DNA of 64,000 nt from Hyparrhenia diplandra (taxonomy: Eukaryota > Streptophyta > Magnoliopsida > Poales > Poaceae), in assembly GCA_015847255.1 (NCBI GenBank), contig JADLZK010007779.1:806001-870000 (forward strand). The letters run 5' to 3'. Made by a program: the position numbers and the translations under genes. Positions 33,350 through 45,521 of this stretch are shown piece by piece. Every line of letters starts with the position of its first letter. Position 1 is the first letter of the stretch. The notes beneath the pieces were generated by a model. The model did not search any database. It saw nothing but the letters and a program-made list of their open reading frames with translations, and was not told where the DNA came from.

Positions 33350-34492
33350 GGAGCTCAAGAAGCAGCTTAGGGAGTTATCGACAAGGGGTTCATCAAGCCT
33401 AGTGCTTCACCCTGGGGTTCCCCAGTTCTATTCGTAAAGAAGAAGGATGATTCATTGAGGATGTGTGTAGATTACCGGAATCTGAATGCAGTCACGGTCA
33501 AGAACAAGTACCCATTGCCGAGGATTAATGACCTGCTTGATCAGTTGCGCAATGCCAAGTACTTCTCCAAGATTGACCTTCGTTCAGGCTATCATCAGAT
33601 GAAGATCCAGAAGGAGGATATTTCCAAGACAGCCTTTGTCACCCGGTATGGACAGTATGAGTTCACGGTAGTGTCCTTTGGGCTCACTAATGCCCTGGCC
33701 TACTTCATGAACATGATGAACTAGGTATTCATGGATGACCTCGACAAGTTTTTGGTAGTGTTCATTGATGATATTTTTATATACTCTGCCACTCAAGTAG
33801 AACATGAGCAGCATCTAAGGATAGTGCTTGAGAAGTTGAGACAGCACCAGCTCTACGGCAAGTTCAGCAAATGTGAGTTCTGGCTTGAACAAGTCGCATT
33901 CCTTGGACATGTTCTCACAGCCGAGGGAGTAGCTGTTGATCCATCCAAGATCGAGGCCGTTCAGAAGTGGGAGCAACCTCTCAATGTGACTGATGTTCGG
34001 AGTTTCTTAGGATTGGCGGGATATTATCGCCGATTCATCAAGAACTTCTCCAAGATAGCAAGACCCATGACCAACCTCCTAAAGAAGACCAAAGAATTTG
34101 AGTGGACGCTCGAGTGCGAAAAGAGCTTTTAGACTCTGAAAGAGAAGCTCACCACCACTCTTGTGCTAGCCCTACCTGATATCCAGCAAGACTTTGTTGT
34201 CTATTATGATGCTTCTAGACAAGGATTAGGATGTGTGCTGATGCAGAATGGGAGAGTCATTGCTTTTGCTTCCCGACAGCTGAAAGAGCATGAACAGCGT
34301 TACCCGACTCATGACCTTGAGCTAGCAGCCGTTGTGCACGCCTTGAAGATCTGGAGACACTATTTGATTGGGAACAAATGTGATATCTACACCAATCACA
34401 AGAACCTGAAGTACTTCTTTACTCAGGAAGATCTGAATATGAGACAACGTAGATGGCTCGAGCTGATTAAGGACTACGACACGAGATACACT
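33350..34492 (+). pseudogene. Reverse transcriptase and RNase H, Tekay-like element, cut by element A
   Basis: RT blocks appear in order: VDYRNLNAVTVKNKYPLPRI (33467), FSKIDLRSGYHQ (33562), FVTRYGQYEF, then FIDDIFIYS with the catalytic DD (about 33764), FLGHVLTAEGV (33900), SFLGLAGYYRRFI. RNase H follows: YYDASRQGLGCVLMQ, RYPTHDLELAAVV, and YTNHKNLKYFF. Two TAG codons interrupt a single frame, at 33722 and 34130, where lysine or glutamine is usual; otherwise the frame 33455-34519 is continuous. It runs into element A's LTR after DYDTRYTII. The continuation is at 63491. Confidence 0.9.
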
Positions 34493-34497
34493 ATCAT

Positions 34498-34779
34498 TGT
34501 TGACGGTAGTTATTGTTAACTTTTTACTATGAAATAATAGAACATTTGAGGACAAAAACAAATAAAAAGATAGGGTTTATACTAATAATTTCCACAAGTT
34601 TTGTATACACTCGGTTTCTGGTGAACTCGAAAACCCCAAAAAATCGAGAGAAAAAGAAGAGAATTCAAGACACCAGAAGAAAAGGACCAAATCACGGGCG
34701 ATTGGAGTAAATTCCAAGGGTCTATATGAGAAGAGAAGACACCTCACCAAAGACGGGCCCACACCCTTTCCGGTGGGGC
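34498..34779 (+). repeat. 5' LTR of element A, first part
   Basis: Matches 61694-61975 of the 3' LTR nearly base for base (ATGAAATAATAGAACATTTG and so on). It is cut at 34779 by element D; the LTR resumes at 47561. Confidence 0.92.
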
Positions 34780-36671
34780 TGTTGACACAAAAAGTGCCTC
34801 TTGTGCCTCACACACTAACAAGCCGGATTAGCTAGCTTTACTCGATTTTGCGAAAGTGTCTTGTGCCGGTGCGTGCCAGTCAATTTGACTTGTAAATTGA
34901 CAAGGAGGTAAACGTGAGATCTTGAACATGCCCGGTGTGACCAAGACAGTTCGCATGTACGGCTTTGAAGCCACTTGCAATGACATATAGCTATGAAAGC
35001 TATCTCGTCAACGAGGTTTATGAATGCATTCGGTAAGCATGTATAAAGTCGTGTAAAAGAAATAACGATTGCGAATGATCATAAGAAGACATGTTTGAAC
35101 AAGTAAATCGATCATCGAGATGTGATGTCATAAAGCCCTATTGCATAGATCGAATTAGTTGACAACATGGTACATAAGCAGGTAACTCATAAATATAAAC
35201 CTAATCTAAATGACACATGCATAGGTTTCATCCAACTAGTCTGCCGCACGTCTAGTCTTCCTAAACCCGTCTAGCTTAAACCCTTGCATGCTAATCCACC
35301 GCATGATATGACCTGCTACAGATCTAAACCACTTCCCATGACTAGATCAATCCACCGCATGATACAATCTAACCATGACAAGCTAAAAGCATGCATACAT
35401 CTAGATAGATCTACAAATACTCATTACTCATTGAAGCGTGTATGCATAAACAAGTAAAGTACACCCGCAAGCCTAATCTAAAGTAAAGACGGGGATCTAT
35501 TCCTATTAGGGCCGCCATCGACTAACCATCCTAAACCCTTTTCATCCTAACAGCAATCCACCGCATGATACACCGCAACAAGCTAATCCCACCGCATGAT
35601 ACGGCTTGCCGGACTAGACTCTAACGATAGGTAAACTTACACATGCAATCTACAAGTAGATGCATAATCGTATTCGGCAAGCTTGCCGAATCGTGGTCCA
35701 TGAAGAAGGAACTCACACGCAAAACCTTAGCCTGCCGAGATGACTCATGACTAAACGCATATGAACCCACAACATGTAACAACTTAGATTGATCTAGGCT
35801 CGGCTATCGAAGCATAGTAGATCTATTGACATGATAAGATTAAACATTGAAAGCATTGATGACAACTAGATCTAACAAAAGATAAAGCCGAGCCCTATCA
35901 ATCTAAATTGGGCAAAAGTGTGCGCAAACATAGATTAAACAATAAATAAGAAGCATGCACCACGTGGTAACTTAATGAATTCACTAGATTGCCAAATCTA
36001 ATGAAGCCCGATAACTAGCTCCAAGCTAGACCTTAGCCCGCCGCACGACTCATGATCTAACAAAGAACCCTCTGTTCCATAACCTAAATCCGCCGCCACG
36101 ATACTAAGCATGGTGACAAGACTACTTACATCACGATCTAAATCCACCGCACGATACTAGAACATAATGTAAGGGTTGCGGTACTTTACGGAGGTCGACG
36201 GGTCGATGTATCCTCTCAGCAGTAGATCGGCGACACCCTGGACTTTCGAAAGGGGTGGCGCTGAGCCGATTTTTGTTGTTGTATTGATTGGGTAGATGTA
36301 TTACGAGTTGCCATGGGTCTTGTATTTATACCCTGGACTTGACACGAGTCTTAACCGACTACGATTACAATAACAAAAAAGATCCAGCTAAGATAAATTA
36401 TTCTCCAAGTCTTCTCGGAGTCGTTGAAGTTGTACATGACACGGGCTCCCTCTGAACTTGCTTGCCTCAACGTCCTTAAGCTTGCTGAATCGCTCTTGGA
36501 ACCATGCGCCGAATTCTCCCCGGACTCGCGATTTCGGCCCGAATAGCGGTGATCTCCCGAATGCTACGGTGTCACCGATTACAAAAGTTGTTTGCCGAAT
36601 GGTTCCTTCTTTGAACCATACGTATTAATCGCTCATCGTCATCCGGGCTTTACCAAATTTTGGTGTTAACA
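34780..36671 (-). repeat. 3' LTR of element D (complete copy)
   Basis: On the plus strand it starts TGTTGACACAAAAAGTGCC and ends TTTTGGTGTTAACA. At 1892 bp it is longer than the other copy (46408-47555), which lacks a segment of about 700 bp equivalent to 35588-36288. The core CCACCGCATGATA recurs near 35296, 35352, 35567 and 35590, with variants near 36036, 36085 and 36143. Confidence 0.85.
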
Positions 36672-36695
36672 CATGCCCCCCTCAATTTTGGGGTA
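36672..36695 (-). promoter_or_regulatory. Polypurine tract of element D
   Basis: On the minus strand the sequence before the 3' LTR is AATTGAGGGGGGCATGTG, a G-rich polypurine tract immediately adjacent to the LTR start TGTTAACACC. Confidence 0.7.
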
Positions 36696-36999
36696 AAAAT
36701 ACCCTTTTTGCTCCAAAATTGACCATAATCCGCCGGCTTCCTTTTCAAATCCCGAATCGAACCCTTTAATGGGCTAATATCACCAAGGCCCATTTAGGCG
36801 GGCTACGGAGACTTCCCTCTTTGTGTCATTGGTGCCTTAATTGGTTTCGGGACTTGCACCGCCCGAAATCTCCGACCTATGTGAATCGGCAACCATTCGC
36901 TTCCGCTTCCCAAGATATTTCAAGGTAGGTACCAAATCGATTTCTCATTTCGATCTTTTTCCACGATTACCAGATTTGCGCCCTTTGATCTCCTTTCCG

Positions 37000-37009
37000 T
37001 ATATAAATA
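37000..37009 (+). promoter_or_regulatory. TATA box of the antisense gene in element D
   Basis: TATATAAATA, about 85 bp before the ATG at 37094. With a start site some 30 bp downstream the 5' leader would be about 55-60 bases. It faces opposite to the retrotransposon's own transcription. Confidence 0.6.
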
Positions 37010-37093
37010 CAAAGCATACCTCTGGCTGGTAACGATCATCCGATCTTCCATATTTTTCAACTTCTCTTTTCCCCTTCTTCAAGCTTGAGATCA

Positions 37094-37598
37094 ATGGCGG
37101 GCTCGGCGACAAGCCCTCGGGTCGGCAAACTACGGTCCCTCCAAGAAGCCGGCACCGGAGTAAGTTCACCTTGACCTTGTTTTTGATTTTGTTCTTGATT
37201 TTTCCTCTGACCGAATCTGATTTTATTTCGAAAAACCCTCAAATGTAGTCGCTGCTGAAAACACCGAACCGCCCGTCATTTCGAGGCGGCGCAGAGGCGC
37301 TCAAGGCGGAGAAGGAGGCACACCGGGAGATCCTCCAAGATCTAGAGGACGGGGAGAAGATCCTAGACCGGTTCCACAGGGCCCAAGACTTCTTTGTGGA
37401 GAACAGCAACCGTAAGTTTTTTTGTTGAGTGATTCTCTCTTATGATATTTATCCTCTGTAGCAATCAATTTATTCGATCTTTGCTCCTTTTTAGGTTTGG
37501 CGAGGCGGTTCGGTCGTCGATCGGGCGCAACTCGTGAGCTGATCGAAGAGCTCGAAGAGGACAGCCCACTGGGCCCCGAGCACGCTCAAAGGATCTAG
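37094..37598 (+). CDS. Three-exon antisense ORF (110 aa) inside element D
   Basis: Exon 1 is 37094-37159 (22 codons, MAGSATSPRVGKLRSLQEAG...), then GTAAGT. Intron 1 ends ATGTAG at 37248. Exon 2 is 37249-37411, then GTAAGT; intron 2 ends TTTTAG at 37494. Exon 3 is 37495-37598, ending in TAG. The exons (66, 163 and 104 bases) join in frame to 111 codons including the stop. Both introns are AT-rich with T-rich acceptor tracts, like real plant introns. The protein is highly charged and probably helical: Lys/Glu-rich around residues 35-65 (LKAEKEAHREILQDLEDGEK), Arg-rich at 77-84, acidic near the end (LIEELEEDSP). No known domain or signal peptide is recognised. Antisense ORFs at this place are known in Tat/Grande elements; their function is not known. 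Confidence 0.7.
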
Positions 37599-38048
37599 GC
37601 GGCTTACGGGCACCAAGACCGCTTTTTACAACAGCATTGTAGATTAGGAAAATGTAATCTTTATGTAATGGGCTCGTCCCTTTCTTCCTTCCATAAAGAT
37701 TCAGTTTAGTCTTATTTCAATTTTGTCCTCATGAATTTTTATGAATGCCTTTCGATCAATCAACCCAATCTTTGAATCAATGCCGATCAATCGAACTTGC
37801 CGAACAACTTTGTAGGCACAAATTTTAAAATGAATTCAGAAAATTACTCGAAGATAAAACCAATTCTTCCGATGATTACTTCCAAAAAATGTAAGATTCT
37901 GAACGCAGCATGATCTCGTCATCAAGGCGACATATTCAAATCGGCTATTTTAGAATTTTGTGCTAAAGGCGACATACCATGTATATGTCGGCTATTCTCC
38001 AAATTTCTGGAGTATTTTTTACGCTAAAGGCGACGTTTTATGCATCGG

Positions 38049-39420
38049 CTATTTTAAGAATCTTATTTTTACCTTTCGGGCTCCAACTTCAATGCTTGGA
38101 TAGTATTTCTTTAGAAACCTTCCATTAACTGGCCAGACCTGAATTCTTCCCCTTGCAAAGATATCAAGACATACGCGTTTCCCGGTACACATCTTAATAC
38201 GGGAAAGGACCTTCCCAATTAGGGAGACCATTTGCGAACGCTTTGTCTTTGGCTCCAAGTGGTAGTATTGCTTTCCAAACCAAATCACCTTCACAAATTC
38301 CTTAATCGACTTTCTTATTATAATACTTAGCAACGCGTATTTTATTTTTCTCAATATTTTCCAAGGCTTTTCGGATTAATCTGGTGCAGATCTTCCAATC
38401 CATCTATCATAAGATTTTTGTAATCTTCTTACGCCAAATCCTTTTTGCAATGCAACACGTCTAGACTCGATTTTGCATCTCCCAAGGTAACACAAACATG
38501 ATGCCCATACACTAATTCATAAGGGGATGTATGCGAGTAGATCCATGACATGCCATTCTGTAAGCCCATAATGCCTCGTTAAGAACCAAATGCCATCTTT
38601 TAGGCTCTCTTCAATCTTTTTCTCGAATAATCTTAATCACAATCTTATTAGAAGCCTCGGCTTGACCATTGGCTTGCGCATAATAAGGAGACGAATTATA
38701 TAACTTGATCCCCATTTCCTCGGCAAAGTCACAAAATTCAGTAGAAACAAACCGACTCCCCTTGATCGGTTGTAATGGTCTCGTGAATTCCAAACTCAGT
38801 AAATTATATGTTCTTTAACGAACTCAACCATATTCTCTCGATGTGACTTTCTTCAATGGGATGGCTTCAACCCACTTGGTGAAATAATCGGTGGCCAAAA
38901 GCACAAACTTATGGCCTTTGCTTGATGGAGGATGAATCTGACCAATTAAATCTATGCCCCATCCTCTAAATGGCCAAGGTTTAACGATGGGATTTAATGC
39001 CGATTTGGAGCTCTTTGAATATTACCAAATCTTTGACAATCTTGACATCCTTTATAATATTTAAAACAATCTTCCAACATAGTTGGCCAAAAATATCTGT
39101 CCTTCTAATAATCCACTTCATTCGGTAAGTTTGATTGATGTGCGCCGCATAATCCTTCATGCACCTCATTTAAGTAATACTCCATCTACGGATTTGTAGT
39201 ATAATTGATCATCGAGGAGCACAAACTTAATAGCTTTGTACCCGAGCTTCGAGAAACCTTCTTCGATGGATTCTAAGGTATTCGGCAATCTCGGTCCTCC
39301 ATCCTTTGTCACTTTGATCAACTTGATCCTTTCTTGAATGCGCACACATCCGCAGCGAGAACTCCTTTATTTTCTTTGTATCCGAAGCACTTTGGGCTAA
39401 CTTTGTTAGCTTCTCCATTA
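38049..39420 (-). pseudogene. Integrase remnant of element D
   Basis: Minus-strand pieces in order: the zinc-binding region near 39169-38981 (MRCMKDYAAHINQTYRMKW and a degenerate Cys pair), the core near 38793-38611 with STEFCDFAEEMGIKLYNSSP and ANGQAEASNKIV (the N-x-Q-x-E of the D-D-35-E triad), and the C-terminal part 38354-38049 with RIQVWPVNGRFLKKYYPSI, the usual end of pol in the Tat group. There is no chromodomain, in line with Tat. Frames are broken many times. Confidence 0.8.
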
Positions 39421-40239
39421 TGCTCCCTTGGGATGTGATATAACGTCACCACCTCGAAAGTTCTCGGTAGTCTCGACATTCCTCATAATAATTCCTTAAG
39501 ATGTCATTCTTGCACTCATATTAAGCGGTCAATTGCTTGATCACCAATTCGAATCTCCAAAGATCTCAACTACAACGGCTTCTACTTCTATAAGAAGTTG
39601 GAGTCCTCGAGTAATGCTTCGTACTACTGCCACGATTGTTAGTACAGTAGTATCAATAGGAATAGCAAACTCAAAAGATGCCCCTTGGGTGAAATCAACA
39701 AAACACACGCACCTCCTCCTTTTTCACAAGACGATCCATCGAAGAATAAAGCCCAAGGTGTAATGTTAATCATGCTAGCGAAAGATCACGATGTTGAGTA
39801 ACACAATCAGCAATAATTTGACCTTTAATAGCTTTTGCCGATTCATATCTCAAATCAAATTCAGATAATGCTAACACCCACTTACCGATTCTTCCATTCA
39901 AAATCGGCATTGATAACATGTGTTTAATCACATCAAATTTAGATACTATTACACATTCGGCATTCAGCGGATATAGTGCCGAAACTTAGTGCATGAGAAA
40001 TAAACACATAAGCATAATTTCTCTATAGCCGAATACCGTGTTTCAGGATCTAACGGTTTTCGGCTAAGATAAGCTACTACTCGTTCTTTTCCATCTTCTT
40101 CTTGCATGAGGGGCCGATCCTATTGTTAGATTATCGGCCGCCCGCATACAATTTGAAAGGCTTGTCAAGCTTTGGAGGAACCAAAGACGGAGGTGCTTTC
40201 ATATAATCTTTTATTTCATCCAAGGCCTTTTGATGTACG
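39421..40239 (-). pseudogene. RNase H region of element D (degenerate)
   Basis: The interval lies between the RT and integrase of the minus-strand element. Short RNase H-like words can be read with many frame changes, for example the stretch near 39640-39740 and the part near 39850-39920 (YELRFD-like and NGRIGKW-like). Identity is mainly by position. Confidence 0.5.
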
Positions 40240-41329
40240 TCACCCCATAGAAACTTTTGGGTTTTCTTGACTTCGAAGTGGAGAAAATGGCAAAACTCTT
40301 TTCGATAAATTAGAGATGAATCTCTTTACGAAGTTAATCTTGCCAAGCAATGGCTGTAATTCCGTGAGATCAGTAGGAGGAGCAATGTTTTCTATAGCTT
40401 CCATGCTTTTCTTTTCCGACTTCAATCCTACCTTTGTGAACTAAGCATCCCAAAAACTCTCCAAAATTAAACTCCAAAGGCACATTTATTTGGATTCATC
40501 TTCAAACCATGCTTCCTAGTGCACTCCAAAGTTTTCCTTAAATCGGCTAGATGTTTCTTGTAATCTTTTGACTTGACGACCACGTCATCAATGTACACCT
40601 CCACTATTTTGCCGATCAACTCATGAAATATGTAATTCATAGCCCTTTGATAAGTTGCACCGGCATTTTTCAACCCAAACGTCATGACGATCCACTCAAA
40701 TAATCCAATATGGCCGGGACATCTAAAAAGGGTCTTTGAAATATCTTCAATGGCCATAAAGATTTGGTTATAACCAAACATTCCCATCCATAAAACTGAT
40801 AATCTCATATCCAGCCCGGAAGCAGCATCTACTAGCAAATCAGCAACTGGCATGGGATATCCATCCATAGGAGTAGCTTTGTTAAGATCTCTGAAATCTA
40901 TACAAACCCTCATCTTCCCGTTCTTCTTGTAGACAGGAACAATACTGGAGATCCACTCTGCATACCTGCATGGCCGAATGAAGTTTGCTTCCAGTAGTCT
41001 TTCAATTTCTTTCTTCACGTCGGCCAATACCTTCTCTTCATAAATTTTCCAAGGAGGTTGTTTATAAGGACGATAACCCGCTTGATTGGTAATCGATGCT
41101 CAACAATTGAACGATCTAGTCCGGGCATCTCCGAATATTCCCAAGCAAAGCAATCCTTGAACTCTTTGAGGAGATCTATTAGCTCTTTCCTAAATTCTGG
41201 ATCTAGTTGGGCACTTATATAAGTCGGCCTTGGCTTGTCACCATCGCCAATATCTATTTCTTCTAACTTGTCAACCGACTTGAAACCATGCCCAAGCTTC
41301 CCTTTGTTACCATCAATTGGGTTCCCCAT
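40240..41329 (-). pseudogene. Reverse transcriptase of element D
   Basis: Two minus-strand frames (41329-41015, 41027-40467) and a third (40425-40240) cover it. First comes the linker with LKEFKDCFAWEYSEMPGLD. Next is the RT: RLLEANFIRPCRYAEWISSI, GKMRVCIDFRDLNKATPMD, GYNQIFMAIEDISKT, and the catalytic box VYIDDVVVKS near 40610. Then KHGLKMNPNKCAFGV, and LLGKINFVKRFISNLS. An insertion of about eight residues sits between the DAASG and GYNQI blocks, where the alignment to the family is disturbed. The frame overlap at 41015-41027 is a single frameshift. Confidence 0.9.
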
Positions 41330-41495
41330 TAAAAACTGTTATAAAAGCCGACTGCTTGGATCGGCTGTTGATCCTGGTAATGAGCATTGACAGGACCTTC
41401 ATTCCATTCCCTTCCTGAGAAGCACTTTCGGCGCCATCATATTCCTAGAACGATGGTTCGGTAGCAGCGACACTCCAAAGTGTCATCGGCTTGGA

Positions 41496-41935
41496 TTACC
41501 TCAACGTCATCACCGTTCCACTGGATAAGAACTCGATGCATGGTAGACGGGACGCAAAGCAATTAGCATGGATCAATCCCTTCCAAGAAGCAATTTGTAG
41601 GACCCCTTTACCGTCGACCACAAAGAAGGTAGTGATCAAAGTCTTCGAGCCGATCATCAACTCAACATGAACGGCTCCATGGGTGTCCAATCTGAAGGAT
41701 TGCCGGCAAAATCTCTAAGCACGATGTCTGTCTCAAAGAAATCCTCCTTGGTCATCCCGGCTTCACGAAGTTGTGTAGGGCATAATATTGATAGCATCTC
41801 CTCCATCGACAAACATGTGAGTCGGGGCTTTCCATTGACATATCTTTTTCGTAGAGAGGCTTCAAATGGTTGTGCTTCGGGCTCGTCGAATCTGACTTGT
41901 CTTGATAAAGCCAATCTGTCCCGGAGATCTATCAT
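41496..41935 (-). pseudogene. Protease region of element D
   Basis: In minus-strand frames: VRFDEPEAQPFEASLRKRY (41900), then FFETDIVLRDFAGNPSD (about 41730-41690), then, one frame on, DTHGAVHVELMIGSKTLITTFFVVDGKG, and the closing IHANCF near 41565, typical of Tat-type proteases (LGRDWIHAN pattern with the first residues out of frame). The frame switch at about 41690 lies between the two halves. Confidence 0.75.
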
Positions 41936-42399
41936 CTCTTTGCTATCAAAGTCGAGTAAGCCTCCTCATCGAATAGGCATCTTCCTCTTACGGGCCCATA
42001 GTAGCTCGATCGAGGAAGGAGCCGCAAACTCTATAGGGATGTAGAAAACCATGCCAATGTCCGCCGAATGCCGGCTTGCCGAACACTCTTCTGCCGAATG
42101 GTCAGTTTCCTGAGCTTTCTTCTTTGGGCACCATACTTTCTTGCGTTCGGCTGCTGCTTCTTTGAGCTCCCTATTCCTGAGACGTTGAACTCTTCTCTTC
42201 TCACTCTTCCTCAAACACGGAGGGCACCCGCGCCCCTTCGCGCCATACATATTCCCGAGGAGAGCCCAAATCATCCTGGTCTTCAGAGTCTTCAACGTCA
42301 ACCCATGCTTGGTCGGCAACTCTCTTGCTGGTATGAGACCTGTTTATTTCTATTTTTAAGCGCCGATCATCCTCTGGGAAGCTTGCCCCGATCTTTCAC

Positions 42400-43826
42400 G
42401 GATGGGATGGCGGTTGACTCATGCCTATATCCATGATATTGTTCCTTTGCATTCGAGGCGTTGTTTCGGCGAGCGGCTTCAAGCCTTCATTCCAGCAATG
42501 TGCGAAGAAAGGACAATCCCAATGAGACTCCTCTCGTTCCCTCATGTACTCCTCTGCTCGAGGTGATACATCTCTTCTTCGTACCTCTCGCATTGCCTCG
42601 CAAGGCTGGCGATCTCCGTGATATTGCTTCTCTTCTTTGTCTTTGCCACTTGTTCTTTAGCGGTATACGAGATGTCACCCTTGGTTTAGAGGTCTCTCCT
42701 TTCTACGTTCGGCTATTCGGGAGGCCGAACACTGCGCTCTTGGAGCTCAATACCAGTCATGCCGACTAGGGTCAATCGAGAGCCACTTTGCTTCGCCCTA
42801 TCGAAGTCGACACTTTCATTGGGCCCTTGCCTTTGGGGTCACTTGCGAGACACCATGTTTGTATCAAAGACAACCATGCCTCGCAGGGAAGGGCTCCTTG
42901 TCCACCTTCATGTTATTATTGAACTTCAAGAGGCCTGTTGTATAGCCCTTTGGATCTGGCGCACGAATATCGGCGGTCGTTGATATTATGAGAGCTCATA
43001 TCATGGAGGCCCGCGACTTTCCACTCGATCTTGACCCGGTCGAGGATGCCGCATAGAATGATTCTCGGTAATTTAATGCGCGCCCTTCCTTGACCAAGAA
43101 TTCAAAGAGCTTTGTCGATTTGGAAACATCGAGTCGTATGCCCCTTGAGTGTCTTCATCCATTTGGTTAACCTAGACAGGCCCTTTGCCCTGGACAAATT
43201 CGTACTGCTATGTCTTCACGGCCATCATCTTCATCTTCGACTCCCTCCAGAAAGTACTGATATGCCTCATAGGACACATTGCCCCCTCTTCTCGTAACGA
43301 AAGTGTCCTTCTTGATGCTCGGAACCGGACCGCCATGAGAGCCAAACGTCTTGATAGCCGTCAAGGTCTTCAAACTCCATGCCGACCGACTTCTCCCCGA
43401 TAGCTGGATGCATACCGCGTATGGCAATACGGCCAACAGCGATGGTCCGGCAAATTCGAGAGGAGAATAGCAAGAGTTTTTAGTCTCTCTAAATCTGCAA
43501 AGAACTCTTGGGGTTCTCATTATATCTGTGTCAACCCCATCAAGTCGACGAGCTCCTTTTCATTGGAACCACTGAAGAAATATGAATGGAACTTATTCTC
43601 TAGTTCAGCCCAGGTTCCAATAGAATTGGGTGGCAGCGTGGTAAACCAGGCAAAGGCCGCCCTGTGAGGGATAATGAGGGGAAGTAACGGATTCTCCATG
43701 CTTCATCATTGGCAAGCTCCTAGTTGGATCTGGTACCGGCCGATATGCTCGGTAGTGGTGGTGTCATCTTGTCCGCAGAACTTGGTCAGATCCGTTGGAG
43801 GCTTCAATCTTGAAGGAAGCGCCACT
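42400..43826 (-). pseudogene. Gag core and C-terminal region of element D
   Basis: Directly left of the solo LTR the minus strand reads LKPPTDLTKFCGQDDTTTTE and HIGRYQIQLGA (43800-43710), then WAELENKFHSYFFSGSNEKE (43610-43550), ELPD-like and GMHPAIGEKS (43410-43380), LEGVEDEDDGREDIAV (43240-43205). Farther on (42530-42470) comes HWDCPFFAHCWNEGLKPL, the Cys/His cluster typical of Tat gag proteins. It is broken into more than five frames. Confidence 0.75.
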
Positions 43827-45516
43827 TGTTGCGTTTCCTAAGCGCTAAAGTGCCAAAAAGGCAAGAGCACGGGAAACACGGGTTGACTTCCCACAACGAC
43901 TTCACCGGGAATTGTTACATTCCAGCTACCATCGCCACGGGATGTCGGGTGGCATTCTCGTAGCATTTTACGTAACAAGTCCGCAAGCGCATGGAAATAC
44001 CGTTGTAGCATTTCACCCGGGAGATATTGTGGTATCGTTATTTATATTTTTCCAAAGGAAGGCATGGTGTAGGACTCTAGCGGGGGCATGAACAAGACAA
44101 CATGTCTATGCGGTTGACCAATACTCAATACGAGGGGTAAGTCATGATAGTTTAAGATAGTGTGACACACACTTGGGCCAAACTCAAGAATAAAAGGAAA
44201 ATAAAGAATAAAGAATATTCCTATGTGGAGCGGGCATTCTAAAGTAGCGCGGCAAAGAATGAGTTAATAATCATGCAAACATAGATGACTAGAGTTTTAG
44301 GGCCGAGAGTGAGATGGACGGGGAGACCTCCCGGTGCATCCGCCCAATGGAAGGCATTTACGAACTCCTACAAAGACACACGAGCGTGGGGGATTTCAAG
44401 GGGACGGTCAAGGCTTGTCACGACCAAGCCGCCTACCCCCTCAACCGTGGCATGCACTCATATTCGAAGGTCCCGCTTGCAGGGCACCATGCCGCGTGTT
44501 AAGGTACAACCCATATCCCCGCAGACCCCCACCCTACGGATGGATGGGCTAAGATATGGACCCGGCCCGAAAAGCCACAACGAACCGCCACCTCAAAGAT
44601 AACTCTTTACTCTACTCAAATACATGGCATGAATGGTTAGGCCCTAAGTTCTATACGACTAACCATGATATAGGAACTATAGTCTAGTTCTTCTATCATG
44701 ATCGTGTCGAGAACAACATGTCAAGAATATAACATGTAAATACTCTAGCTCTATTGCACAAGCATATGAGATCAAGACTTGAGGATAAACCATAAATGTA
44801 TTCATACCGAATATTCCTTCTCCCAAGTACAAGCTCTCCAATGAAGCTTAGCCTTGCTCCAAATACTACTAAAGACTAAAAAGAACTAGAGAAGTGGAGG
44901 AGTAGAGAGGAGAGGAGAAGAGGAGTAGAAAGTGAGGAGGCTCCAAATGGTGTGTGTTACAATGGTGGGAGATGGCCTCCTTTTATAGGTAGAGGAGAGG
45001 GGGCTCATTAGAAAATGTCCCTCCCCATATGGAAGGAGCCAAAACCGACACGGGAACACCTTCCAAAACTACCAAACCGACCAACTAACGTCGGAAACGC
45101 CCGCTTTGGAAGGTAACGAACCGCCTCCCCGCGGGGCCCGAAGCCGCCTCAGCGGGGGTGCGGCCGCAGTGTCAGGTGGCGCTTGCAATTCACCGGCCGG
45201 GCCCCTGCTCTGGGCGGGCTCGCAGTTTGGTGTCTTTGGGCCTGAAAAGTTGTATGGCGGTGTTTGCTCGGCCCGATTCTGCGTGTTTGGTCCATTTCTC
45301 CCTTGGGCTTGATGTTCTTCGAGGGAATGCGCTTTCGGGGAGGCACCTTTTGGTACATTTTCCACTTGTTTCTTATATAAATCTGCACAATAATAATTTG
45401 GACACTACAAGTGGAAATATGTGAGTTATAAATGTATATGAGTATGATAATGTATAGTTTCACCCCTTTATGGAAGGATGTTGACGTTAAAAATGTGTCG
45501 TTAGTGACCGTCAACA
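43827..45516 (-). repeat. Solo LTR of the element C family inside element D gag
   Basis: It starts TGTTGCGTTTCCTAAGCGC and ends GACCGTCAACA, 1690 bp, flanked by CCACT at 43822-43826 and 45517-45521. Blocks match 22657-24524 in order (for example GGAAGGCATTTACGAACTCC near 44351). No internal domain is present. Confidence 0.93.
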
Positions 45517-45521
45517 CCACT

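Noticed and set aside
35290..36170. CRISPR-like array suggested by recurrent CCGCATGATA words
   Set aside because: The words are short, irregularly spaced, vary, and occur within a plant LTR; they are not direct repeats with unique spacers.
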